64,000 bases of DNA, taken from contig JAHFPV010000004.1 in NCBI GenBank assembly GCA_023266575.1, forward strand, positions 1-64,000, given 5' to 3'. The notes under the pieces are model-generated. The model made no database searches and had not been told where the DNA came from. It saw nothing but the letters and a program-made list of their open reading frames with translations. This document shows positions 13,696-22,364 of the stretch, piece by piece (within the stretch, counting starts at the first letter, position 1; each line of letters begins with the position of its first letter). This DNA comes from Sphingobium sp. GTDB lineage: Bacteria; Pseudomonadota; Alphaproteobacteria; Sphingomonadales; Sphingomonadaceae. The position numbers and the translations under genes were made by a program.

Positions 13696-16500
13696 ATGAA
13701 CGCCACCCGTCGAACCAAAGCGATCCTGAGCCTGTCCAGTGCCATCGCAACGATTGCCCTGGCGCCCATGGCACTGGCGCAGAGCGATGCGGGGGCTGCA
13801 TCGCCCGCCACCGCCCTGCCGCAGGACGAACCTGCCGCCGCCGACATCGTCGTCACCGGATTTCGCGCCAGCCTGAACAGCGCGCTGAACGTCAAGCGTA
13901 ACGAAACCGCCTCGATCGACGCGATCAAGGCAGAGGATATCGCCGAATTCCCGGACCTGAACCTGGCTGAATCGCTCCAGCGTATTCCCGGCGTCGCCAT
14001 CAGCCGCGTGAACGGCGAAGGGCGCAATGTCACCGTCCGCGGGCTCGGCCCTGAATATACCCGCGTGCGCATCAACGGCATGGAAGCCATCGGCACAACC
14101 GGCGGCACCGACAATTCGGGCGGCGTCAACCGTGGCCGTGGTTTCGACTTCAACATCTTCTCGTCCGACCTGTTCAGCAACCTGTCGGTGCGCAAGACCG
14201 CCACGGCCGATGTCGAAGAAGGGTCGCTGGGCGGCGTCGTGGACCTGCAAACCGCGCGTCCGCTCGACTATAAGAAACCCACCGCCGTCCTTTCCGCCGC
14301 CGCCAGCTATAATGATCTGAGCGGCAAGACGACGCCGCGCCTGTCCGGGCTGGTCGCGACCCAGACCGATGATGGCCGCTTCGGCGTGCTGCTGTCGGTT
14401 GCCTATGAAGAGCGCAAGATTATCGAGGAAGGCGCGAACATCACCCGCTGGACCTATGGCGGGTTCAACGGCGGATTTGCCCCGACATCGACCCTGCCCG
14501 GCAAGACGATCGCGCAGATCAACGACGCCAATCCCGGCACCGCGCTGTTCCATCCGCGTATTCCCGGCCTGGTCAGCTACGACATTGCACAAAAGCGCCT
14601 GGGTGCCGCGGCGTCGGTTCAGTTCAAGCCGACCGACCGCACGACTATCTCGATCGACAGCCTCTTTTCGCGGCTCGACGGCACCCGCAAGGAAGCCCAG
14701 CTCCAGGCGATCAGCTTCAGCCGGTCGGGCAGCGGCAAGCCGCAGACGATCATCCGCGACGGCACGGTCGATGGTGACAACAACATCATCGCCGGCACGT
14801 TCGACAATGTCGATATGCGGTCGCAGTCCCGCTACGACGTCCTCAAAACCGAATTCTATCAGGTCAACGGATCGATCGACCAGCAGCTGGGCGACCGGTT
14901 GAAGATCAACATCATGGGCGGCCACGCCAAGTCGGAATTCAGAAACCCGATCCAGACGACGGTGACGATCGACGCGGTCAATACCGGCAATTTCCAATAT
15001 GATTTCACCAGCCGCTTCCCGACCATCGCGCCGGGCGTCGATGTCGCCAATCCGGCGACCTGGAGCTTCATCAACGGGACGTCGGAAGTCCGCATCCGCC
15101 CGCAGACGGTGGACAACGCCTTCACCACTGCCAAGGGCTTTGTCGAATGGGAAGCCAATGACATGGTGACCCTGAAAGCGGGTGCCGACTGGCGCAAGTT
15201 TGAATATGATTCGACCGAGCGTCGCCGCCTGTCGGGCGAAACGGTGGTCGCCCCGCTGACCGCCGCCGAACTGGCGAGCATGACCACCCTGTTCGACGGG
15301 TTCGGCAAGGGGCTGAACGTCCCCGCCGGCACACCGACCGCGTGGATCGTCCCCAATCTGGCTGCCTTCATCAGTCAGGGCAATATTTACGGCAATCCGA
15401 TCTACGCCACTGGCGGGGTCGAAAATGCCACCGCGCGCGGCTCCTATGTCACCGTGACGGAAAAGGATCTCGGCATCTGGGGCATGACCCAGTTCAACCT
15501 GGCCGATGCTGGCGTCCCGATCCGCGGTGACCTGGGCATACGTTACGTCAAGACCGACCAGTTTTCGACCGGCTATGCCAGTCGCGGTGCGGCCACCAAC
15601 CTGGTAAGTGCCGATCGCACCTACAAGCGCTGGCTGCCCTCGATCAACCTGGTGGGCAATATCACGGAGGACCTGCAGGTCCGCTTCGCTGCGGCCAAGA
15701 CGCTGGCCCGCGCCGGGATCGCGTCGCTGACGCCCGGTGGCAACCTCAACGTGTCGGGCGGCAACCGCAGCTTCTCGTCCGGCAACCCTGACCTCAAGCC
15801 CACATCGTCGAAGAATCTGGACGTGTCGATCGAATGGTATCCGACGCAAGGGGCGATCTATGCGCTGGCCGCCTTCCGCAAGGATATCGGCACCTTCGTA
15901 CAGACGCTGAGCGTGGGCGTGCCCTATGCCAGCCTAGGCCTGCCCAATTCGCTGCTGGACGGCACGACGGCATCGCCCAGCGACGTGTTCATCGTCAGCC
16001 AGCCTGTCAATTCGTCGGGCGGCATCCTCAAAGGCTTCGAAGTCAATATCCAGCAGCCCTTCAGCTTCCTGCCGGGTATGCTCGCCAATTTCGGCGTGCT
16101 GGCCAACTATACGTTCGTGAAGTCGGACATTGAATATCTGACCGCCGCCGATGGCAGCACGTCGACCATCGCGCCGCTGGTCGGCCTGTCCAGGCACGCC
16201 GCCAACGCGACACTCTATTATGAAACCAAGAAGTTCCAGATTCGCGGGTCCGTGGCCTATCGGTCCAAATATCTGACCGCGGTGCCGGGGACGGAGGGCA
16301 ATGCCTATAATGGCACCAACCGCACCATCAATGTCGATGCCCAGGCCAGCTACAACATTACCGAAAAGATGAAGCTGAGCATCGAGGCGATCAACCTGAC
16401 CGACACCAAGAACGACCAGTTTGTGGACGAAACCAATCGCCTGAACGTGCTGACCCACAGCGGTCGCCAGTTCAACTTCGGTATGCGCTACGCCTTCTAA
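13696..16500 (+). CDS. TonB-dependent receptor, Xanthomonas-Caulobacter type
   Basis: Outer-membrane TonB-dependent receptor of 934 residues with a signal peptide ending ALAQS. The TonB box region ADIVVTGFRASLNSAL (about residues 49-64) and plug domain (IKAEDIAEFPDLNLAESLQRIPGV, then VTVRGLGPEYTRVRING) are those of the TIGR01782-like subfamily widespread in sphingomonads, Caulobacter and Xanthomonas, which often imports carbohydrates. The C-terminus ends in Phe (GMRYAF), as expected for beta-barrel assembly. It is divergent from the sugar-acid MFS carrier, so it may feed the same substrate into the periplasm. Ends in a strong terminator. Confidence 0.9.
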   Translation: MNATRRTKAILSLSSAIATIALAPMALAQSDAGAASPATALPQDEPAAADIVVTGFRASLNSALNVKRNETASIDAIKAEDIAEFPDLNLAESLQRIPGVAISRVNGEGRNVTVRGLGPEYTRVRINGMEAIGTTGGTDNSGGVNRGRGFDFNIFSSDLFSNLSVRKTATADVEEGSLGGVVDLQTARPLDYKKPTAVLSAAASYNDLSGKTTPRLSGLVATQTDDGRFGVLLSVAYEERKIIEEGANITRWTYGGFNGGFAPTSTLPGKTIAQINDANPGTALFHPRIPGLVSYDIAQKRLGAAASVQFKPTDRTTISIDSLFSRLDGTRKEAQLQAISFSRSGSGKPQTIIRDGTVDGDNNIIAGTFDNVDMRSQSRYDVLKTEFYQVNGSIDQQLGDRLKINIMGGHAKSEFRNPIQTTVTIDAVNTGNFQYDFTSRFPTIAPGVDVANPATWSFINGTSEVRIRPQTVDNAFTTAKGFVEWEANDMVTLKAGADWRKFEYDSTERRRLSGETVVAPLTAAELASMTTLFDGFGKGLNVPAGTPTAWIVPNLAAFISQGNIYGNPIYATGGVENATARGSYVTVTEKDLGIWGMTQFNLADAGVPIRGDLGIRYVKTDQFSTGYASRGAATNLVSADRTYKRWLPSINLVGNITEDLQVRFAAAKTLARAGIASLTPGGNLNVSGGNRSFSSGNPDLKPTSSKNLDVSIEWYPTQGAIYALAAFRKDIGTFVQTLSVGVPYASLGLPNSLLDGTTASPSDVFIVSQPVNSSGGILKGFEVNIQQPFSFLPGMLANFGVLANYTFVKSDIEYLTAADGSTSTIAPLVGLSRHAANATLYYETKKFQIRGSVAYRSKYLTAVPGTEGNAYNGTNRTINVDAQASYNITEKMKLSIEAINLTDTKNDQFVDETNRLNVLTHSGRQFNFGMRYAF

Positions 16501-16529
16501 CCCGCCCTTCCTGAAAGCGGAGCGCCCTG

Positions 16530-16566
16530 ATGGCCAGTTGCCCTGCACGGCAACTGGCCATTTTTT
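16530..16566. terminator. Strong bidirectional terminator between convergent receptors
   Basis: A perfect 13-bp stem (ATGGCCAGTTGCC at 16530-16542 with GGCAACTGGCCAT at 16549-16561), a 6-nt loop, then a run of T residues to 16566. It lies between two convergent TonB receptor genes and terminates the left one; its palindromic stem may also serve the right one. Confidence 0.9.
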
Positions 16567-16575
16567 CGTGGCGCG

Positions 16576-18969
16576 TCAGAAGCTCTTTTTCGCGGTGATC
16601 GACCATTCGCGCGGCCGTCCGACCACACCAGTGACGACGCCGAAGCTGCCGACATTTTCAGCCTTGCCCGCATAATAATAGCTGTCGAGCAGGTTGGTGA
16701 CGGCCAGGCTGAGCGACCAGTCCTTGTCCGGCCCCTGATAGGTCAGACGCGCATTGACCAGATGGGGGGCGTTGATCTGGTTGAACGGGTTGTTGATGGC
16801 GTTGTAGAAATAGTTGGAGCGCCACGACCAGTCGATCCGCGGCGTCAGTGTGCCAGACCCGCCCAGATCGGCCTCATATTGCATACCCGCCGACAGCTGC
16901 CATTTGCTGATGAAGGGAGCGATCATATCCTTGGTCACCAAAGTCGCGGGGTTGGTGATCTTCTTATAATCAAAGTCGAGATAACCGGCGGACGCATCGA
17001 TCGACAGGCCGTCGGTGGGATGGAGCGAGGCTTCCAGTTCCCAGCCGAACACGCGGGCGTCGCCAGCGTTGGACGGCACCGAGCAGGAGAATACCACGCT
17101 TTCCGGACACTGGTAGCGGACCAGCTGCATATCCTTGTAATCATTCAGGAACACAGCGCCGTTGAGGCGTATCATGCGGCCCATCAGGTCAGCCTTGAAC
17201 CCGGCTTCATACGTGGTCAGCTTTTCAGGACCAAAGGTCTGCACCTGATCGGGCGCGGACGGGCGCGGATTGATGCCGCCACCCTTGAACCCGGTCGAAA
17301 CCTGCGCATAGGTCATCAACTGGTCACTCCAGCGATAATTGACCCCCAGACGATAATCGAGACGGCTGCCCTTGAACGTACCCGACAGGCCATCCAGCCC
17401 GGCGAGCAGGAAATTGGGCGTGAAGAAAGCGCCGCTCGGCAAAGTGCCGTCAACATTGCGGCGCGAATAGTTATAGGTCTTCTTGTCGTCGGTGTAGCGC
17501 AGCCCGGCAATCACGTTGAACGCGTCGCTAACATGGAATTCGGCATGGGCAAAGGCCGATGCGCTGCGGTTCTTGACCACATCATCGACCAGGAAATCGA
17601 ACAACAACGTCGGGATGGCGCTGCGCCCGGTCAGCAGGTCGGTCGCCTTATAGTAAAAGCCCCCCACGGTCAGGTCGACCGCGTCGTTAAAATTGGCGCT
17701 CAGGCGCAATTCCTGCGTGAATTGTTCATGGCCATAGTTGAACTGCTGCAACAATATGGCGAGTGGGGAACCATCCACGTCGATCGCGCTGGTGCCATCG
17801 GCCTTGCGATAGCCGGTGATCGACTTTAGCTTGAGCATGTCCGACAAATCATAGTCGATCGTCCCGGCAATGCCCCAACTCTTGACCGAACTGGTCGGGC
17901 TGGCGGTGAAGCCGCCCGGAGCCACCTGGGTCGGGATGCCGAACACGGTCGTATAATTGCCGCCCGTAGCATAATTGGCATAGGAGGTGTAGCTTTTCGA
18001 CGCGGTGATGAAACGGCTGTCGAACGGGATGCCCGCGGTCGGATTGCCCGGCACATAGCTGCGCACCAGCGGATTGTTGGCGTAGAGCAATTTGGTCGCG
18101 ACCGCTTCGCTATTATCCTTCGACACGTCGGCGACGATGTTGATTTCCAGTGGCGATCCGGCGGGCGCGTAACGCAGCGCGGCGCGCAGGGCCATGACGT
18201 CGATGCCACCTTCGGTGCCGGCCTGACATCCTTTGTCATTGGTGCCGGTGGGCGCAATGCCCGAGGCAGGATTGACGCAGCCATAATCGAGCAGCTTCAT
18301 ATAGCCGTCGACATTTTTCGATACGCCCGACACGCGCAGGAACAGGCTGTCGGTCAGCGGGATATTGGCGCTGCCACGCAGTTCCAACTTGTCATAGCTG
18401 CCATAGGTCGCCTCGATAAAGCCGCCCGCCGTGGCGTCCGGCTTCTTGCTGAACAGCTTGACCGCGCCGCCGACGCTGTTCTTGCCCGCCAGCGTCCCCT
18501 GCGGCCCGCGCAGCACCTCGACCCGCTCCAGATCGGTCAGGTCCATCACCGCGCCATAGGTGGTGCCATAATAGATATCATCGATATAGATGCCGACCCC
18601 CGGCTCCAGCGCGAAACTGGAATCGAGCTGACCAACGCCACGAATGAAGGCGGCGACCGAATTACCCTGAAGGCTCGTTGCTGTCGCCAAGGCGACGTTG
18701 GGGGCGAACTGGCCGAGGTCGGTGACGCTGGTCTGGCTGCGCGCGGCGAGCGTTTCGCTCGATACCGCCGTGATCGCGATCGGCGTGTCCTGCAAATTCT
18801 GCGCGCGGAACTGGGCGGTGACGATGATGTCGGCGGGCTGGCCCGGCTGATCGGCGGCCTGTTCCGGCGCGGTTGCGTCCTGCGCCAGTGCGGGCGTCGC
18901 GATCATCGCGGCGACCATCGCCAGGCTGGCGGCGCTGCCGTTGAACGCGAATTTCCAGATATATGTCAT
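16576..18969 (-). CDS. TonB-dependent receptor of the catabolic block
   Basis: Outer-membrane receptor of 797 residues. The start at 18969 was chosen because GGAGGAAAAAA lies directly before it and a signal peptide follows (MTYIWKFAFNGSAASLAMVA, cut near PALAQD); an earlier ATG at 19002 would add an unlikely extension. TonB box DIIVTAQ (about residues 47-53), plug with GVGIYIDDIYYG and DLERVEVLRGPQGTLAGKN, C-terminal AKKSF. This is the plain receptor type that sphingomonads use for aromatic and lignin-derived compounds as well as siderophores. An exact TAACGATCGTTA palindrome lies 198 nt upstream, the same operator as at the neighbouring catabolic operons, which points to uptake of their substrate. 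Confidence 0.88.
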   Translation of the reverse strand: MTYIWKFAFNGSAASLAMVAAMIATPALAQDATAPEQAADQPGQPADIIVTAQFRAQNLQDTPIAITAVSSETLAARSQTSVTDLGQFAPNVALATATSLQGNSVAAFIRGVGQLDSSFALEPGVGIYIDDIYYGTTYGAVMDLTDLERVEVLRGPQGTLAGKNSVGGAVKLFSKKPDATAGGFIEATYGSYDKLELRGSANIPLTDSLFLRVSGVSKNVDGYMKLLDYGCVNPASGIAPTGTNDKGCQAGTEGGIDVMALRAALRYAPAGSPLEINIVADVSKDNSEAVATKLLYANNPLVRSYVPGNPTAGIPFDSRFITASKSYTSYANYATGGNYTTVFGIPTQVAPGGFTASPTSSVKSWGIAGTIDYDLSDMLKLKSITGYRKADGTSAIDVDGSPLAILLQQFNYGHEQFTQELRLSANFNDAVDLTVGGFYYKATDLLTGRSAIPTLLFDFLVDDVVKNRSASAFAHAEFHVSDAFNVIAGLRYTDDKKTYNYSRRNVDGTLPSGAFFTPNFLLAGLDGLSGTFKGSRLDYRLGVNYRWSDQLMTYAQVSTGFKGGGINPRPSAPDQVQTFGPEKLTTYEAGFKADLMGRMIRLNGAVFLNDYKDMQLVRYQCPESVVFSCSVPSNAGDARVFGWELEASLHPTDGLSIDASAGYLDFDYKKITNPATLVTKDMIAPFISKWQLSAGMQYEADLGGSGTLTPRIDWSWRSNYFYNAINNPFNQINAPHLVNARLTYQGPDKDWSLSLAVTNLLDSYYYAGKAENVGSFGVVTGVVGRPREWSITAKKSF

Positions 18970-19167
18970 TTTTTTCCTCCCTGTTGTCAGCCCGCTGGGC
19001 ATGGGGAGGACGACACCGGACCATCCCTGGGGCGATACCGGTCCGGGCGACGCTTATGCGCCTGCCTTTGCTGCCATCCTCTGGTCCTGCTCGTCGGACT
19101 GTTCTGCTTTGCCAGTATTTTTGGAGGGGGATGGGGCCGTTACGACCCTGCCCTCTCCGCCATTAAA

Positions 19168-19179
19168 TAACGATCGTTA
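19168..19179. promoter_or_regulatory. TAACGATCGTTA palindrome, site A
   Basis: Exact 12-bp palindrome upstream of the TonB receptor (minus strand, start 18969) and just beyond the stop of the dioxygenase gene. One of four exact copies in the window. Between the site and the receptor start is a 198-nt leader containing an inverted repeat (CCGGACC 19016-19022, GGTCCGG 19040-19046). Operator function is inferred from recurrence and position. Confidence 0.65.
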
Positions 19180-19186
19180 CTATTTG

Positions 19187-20647
19187 TCAAGCGGCGTCCG
19201 CAAGCTGCTGTGCCGACACCCAGGCACCATGAACCTGCGCACGCATCGGCAATGGCATCGGCACGCGAGCGATCGGCCCGGCGGCAATCGCACCTGCCTC
19301 CACCACCCAGAGTTCCGACTTGAAATCCGCCTCGCCGGCCTGTCGATCGACGACCATCAGCAGCCAGCCGTCATGGCCATCCTGTGCCGATGGCACATGT
19401 ACCGGTTCGCTGATCGCCATACCCGGCTCCAGCCCCATCATGTCGATGCGACCATTGCCCGGCTCGATCCGCAGCAAGGCGTTGAACGCGAAACCCACCG
19501 GCCCACCGGGCAACGGCGGGCCGCCCTGCGGGTTCATCGACAGATACCAGGCCGCCCGATAGGGTCGCCCCTGATCCGCATCGCGCAGGCGCGGCATGTC
19601 GCCGGGCGGGCCGACCAGCCGTTCCTCGAACGTCTCACCCTCCTTCGACAGGTCGAAGGTCCAGCGGGTCAGCCCGCCCTGAATCTCACGCTGGTCGCGC
19701 TGGATGCCGCCCGCCTCGCGCATGAAGCCGAACGCATTGGTGTCCGACAGGCACAGGTCGAGATGGACAAAGCCATCCTCTTCAAAGGCGTTTACCAGAT
19801 GGAAGGCCGACACGCCCTTGCGCCCCTTGAACCAGCGCATCTCCTCCACCTTGCCATAGCGCGGCATGATACCGACCCAGCTTTCCAGATCCTGCTGGTG
19901 CGCCCAATGCGCCCCGCCCGCCTTCAGCCGGTCGAGATCGGCGATCGTCGGGAAGATCGGGAAGATCGCGTAATTTTGGGTGATCGCGAAGTCATGAATG
20001 GTCGAGCAATAGGGCTGGTCGAACCATTGTTCGGAGATCAGCTTGCCATCGCGATCCGCGATCGCATAGGATATTTTGGTCGAACATAGCCCGTCGGCCT
20101 CATAGCCGAAGAAGAACATCTCGCCCGTTTCCGGGTCCACGCGCGGATGGGCGGTGAAAGTCCGGGATTTGAGCGCGCCATAATAGTCCCACCGGCCCAG
20201 CGTCTCCAGCGTGTCGGGATCGACCTGATAGCCAAGGCCATCCTCCTTGGTCATCAACAGCCGCCCGCCGTGCCAAACCGGCGTGGTATTGGCGACCGTG
20301 CGGTCGCGCCCGGCAACACTGGGATCGTCGGTAAAGGGGTTGCGATACTGGCCGAACAGCGCGTGCCGCGCCTCTTTCTCCAGCCGGTAGCGTTCGGTTT
20401 CGACATAGCGGATCGCATAATCGACCTTGCCATCATGGATGGCGAATTTCGCGACCATGCCGTCGCCCGAAAGCACGATGTCATCGTCGAACATCGGCGG
20501 ATGGGCAGGGTCCGGCACGGCGCGAAAGAAGGCGCCGTCAATCTCGGCAGGGATCGTGCCGATAACGTCCAGATTGCGCGCGGACCATTCGATGCCCACG
20601 GGCCTGTTCAGCCCGATGAAATGGATGGTCTGGGGATAGCTTGGCAT
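19187..20647 (-). CDS. Lignostilbene-alpha,beta-dioxygenase-like carotenoid cleavage oxygenase
   Basis: Non-haem Fe(II) oxygenase of the carotenoid cleavage/RPE65 family, 486 residues, the usual length for bacterial lignostilbene dioxygenases (LSDs), which split the central double bond of 4-hydroxystilbenes into two aromatic aldehydes. The four iron-binding histidines are His167 (FTAHPRVD), His218 (TIHDF), His283 (AFHLVNA) and His473 (QVHGAW). The two residues that hold the phenolic ring in the characterised LSD NOV1, Tyr101 and Lys134, are present at the same numbers (GQYRNPFTDD and MTKED), which favours a hydroxystilbene over a carotenoid substrate. No signal peptide, so cytoplasmic. An operator variant lies 37 nt upstream. 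The GMC/PQQ operon lies upstream on the same strand. Confidence 0.85.
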   Translation of the reverse strand: MPSYPQTIHFIGLNRPVGIEWSARNLDVIGTIPAEIDGAFFRAVPDPAHPPMFDDDIVLSGDGMVAKFAIHDGKVDYAIRYVETERYRLEKEARHALFGQYRNPFTDDPSVAGRDRTVANTTPVWHGGRLLMTKEDGLGYQVDPDTLETLGRWDYYGALKSRTFTAHPRVDPETGEMFFFGYEADGLCSTKISYAIADRDGKLISEQWFDQPYCSTIHDFAITQNYAIFPIFPTIADLDRLKAGGAHWAHQQDLESWVGIMPRYGKVEEMRWFKGRKGVSAFHLVNAFEEDGFVHLDLCLSDTNAFGFMREAGGIQRDQREIQGGLTRWTFDLSKEGETFEERLVGPPGDMPRLRDADQGRPYRAAWYLSMNPQGGPPLPGGPVGFAFNALLRIEPGNGRIDMMGLEPGMAISEPVHVPSAQDGHDGWLLMVVDRQAGEADFKSELWVVEAGAIAAGPIARVPMPLPMRAQVHGAWVSAQQLADAA

Positions 20648-20683
20648 CGCCCTTGGTTCCTTATTCTCTCCTGGGACTTATAC

Positions 20684-20695
20684 TAACATTCGTTA
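20684..20695. promoter_or_regulatory. TAACATTCGTTA operator variant, site B
   Basis: Variant of the TAACGATCGTTA palindrome, 37 nt upstream of the lignostilbene dioxygenase start. Read on the other strand it is TAACGAATGTTA, identical to site C. The position is right for a repressor site overlapping the promoter. Confidence 0.6.
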
Positions 20696-20733
20696 CTATT
20701 ATTGCAAGCGTAGAATGTATGCCTGGGCAACCT

Positions 20734-22356
20734 TTATGCCGCCTGCCGCGCGTTGCGGCGCAGGGTCTTGAGAACATGATCCGCACCCTTGTCGCCGATC
20801 ATGATCGCGGTCGCATTGGTATTGCCCGCCGGCAGCGACGGCATCACCGACGCATCGGCGACCCAAAGCCCGTCCACACCGATGACGCGCAAATCCGCAT
20901 CGACCACCGCAGCCGGATCATCGCGATGCCCGATCCGCGCCGTGCCGACCGGGTGATAGAGCGGGATCGACGCCATCTTCACATAATCGCGCAACTGCGC
21001 CGCATCCGTCAGCGCCGCGCCGGGGCGCAGTTCCGATTTCACATGCGCCGCGATAGCCGACTGGCGCAGGATATCGCGGGCGATACCGATGCCTTCGACG
21101 ATCTGTTCTATGTCCAGCTCACTGTCGAGTTGCCGGTGCGCGATGACCGGCGGCGCAAGTGGATCGGGTGAGCGCAGCGTGATCCGCCCGCGATGGCTGG
21201 GCCGCATCAGGCCCACCAGCGTCGACACGGACGGATTTTTCCGCAGCATCAACCGGCCCCGCTCGTCAAAGTCGAAGGCGAAGGCGGCAAAGCTGATCTG
21301 GAGATTGGGCGCGGGCAAATCCGCCCGGCTTTTGACGAACGCCTGCGCATGACCGATCGCGGTGGTCAGCGCGCCGCGTTTCGCCAAAGCATAGCGCAGC
21401 ACCTGCCAGGCTCCGCGCAACCCCTGCGCATCGCTGTTGAGCGTAGCAGCATCGACTTCGTTGACGACATGAGTGCCGACATGGTCCTGCAAATTGCGCC
21501 CGACGCCCGGCAGGTCGCGCACAACCTCTATGCCCATATCCGCCAGATGATCGGCCGGGCCGATGCCCGACAGCATCAGCAGGCGCGGCGTGTTCATCGC
21601 GCCTGCCGACAGCACCACGCCATGCCGCGCGCGCAGGATTTTCTCGACGCCATCCTGACGATAGACGATCCCGACCGCGCGCTGATCCTCGATCAGCAGC
21701 CGAAGCAATTGCGCCTCCAGCAGAACCGCCGGTGCCTTGCCGCCGCGCCGTTCGTGCAGATAGCCGCGCGCCGCCGAACAGCGGATGCCGTTGCGCTGCG
21801 ACACCTGGACATAATCGACGCCCTCGGCACTTTGCCCATTCAGGTCGGTCGAGCGGGCAATGCCCGCCTGCTGCGCCGCCGCGATCCACTGGTCGGTGAT
21901 CGGATAGCGCGCGCGTCCTTCCGATACCGCGATCGGCCCGCCAGTCCCCCGCCATGTATCCGCGCCACGCTCATTATCTTCCATCCGCCGGAAATAGGGC
22001 AGCACAGACGCATAGTCCCAGCCGTCCGCACCCATCGCTGCCCACTGGTCATAGTCCCAGCGATGGCCGCGAATGAACATCATGCCGTTGAGCGCGCTCC
22101 CCCCGCCCAGCAGCTTGCCCGCCGGCCAGATGTCCGCCCGCCCGCCCAGCGTCGGGTCCGGCTCGACCTGATAGCACCAGTCATAGTCCGGGTTCTGCAC
22201 AATCGCGCTGGTCAGTGCAGGCACGCGCGATCGCATATGCCGGTCGGTCTTGCCCGCTTCGATCAGGGTGACGGCCAGCCCGGCTTCGGCCAGCCGCCCG
22301 GTCATCGCCGCTCCGGCCGATCCGCCGCCCACGACGATGATGTCGGTATCTTCCAT
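20734..22356 (-). CDS. GMC-family FAD oxidoreductase
   Basis: Glucose-methanol-choline oxidoreductase of 540 residues that would oxidise an alcohol with FAD. Seen: the N-terminal dinucleotide-binding motif VVGGGSAG (residues 8-15) with the acidic end of strand 2 (LIEAGK), and in the C-terminal part the catalytic His of YHPVGT with Asn in PAGNTNA. No signal peptide. The PQQ-dehydrogenase gene ends only 8 nt upstream, so NmrA-like, PQQ-dehydrogenase and GMC genes form one operon under site C. In SYK-6, GMC enzymes PhcC and PhcD oxidise the side-chain alcohol of the phenylcoumaran dimer dehydrodiconiferyl alcohol; a comparable role next to an LSD is plausible but unproven. Confidence 0.85.
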   Translation of the reverse strand: MEDTDIIVVGGGSAGAAMTGRLAEAGLAVTLIEAGKTDRHMRSRVPALTSAIVQNPDYDWCYQVEPDPTLGGRADIWPAGKLLGGGSALNGMMFIRGHRWDYDQWAAMGADGWDYASVLPYFRRMEDNERGADTWRGTGGPIAVSEGRARYPITDQWIAAAQQAGIARSTDLNGQSAEGVDYVQVSQRNGIRCSAARGYLHERRGGKAPAVLLEAQLLRLLIEDQRAVGIVYRQDGVEKILRARHGVVLSAGAMNTPRLLMLSGIGPADHLADMGIEVVRDLPGVGRNLQDHVGTHVVNEVDAATLNSDAQGLRGAWQVLRYALAKRGALTTAIGHAQAFVKSRADLPAPNLQISFAAFAFDFDERGRLMLRKNPSVSTLVGLMRPSHRGRITLRSPDPLAPPVIAHRQLDSELDIEQIVEGIGIARDILRQSAIAAHVKSELRPGAALTDAAQLRDYVKMASIPLYHPVGTARIGHRDDPAAVVDADLRVIGVDGLWVADASVMPSLPAGNTNATAIMIGDKGADHVLKTLRRNARQAA

Positions 22357-22364
22357 GGATGATC

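Noticed and set aside
13642..15849. 735-codon open frame on the minus strand opposite a TonB receptor
   Set aside because: Composition is that of an antisense shadow in GC-rich DNA; the plus-strand receptor has a signal peptide, plug motifs and a terminator.
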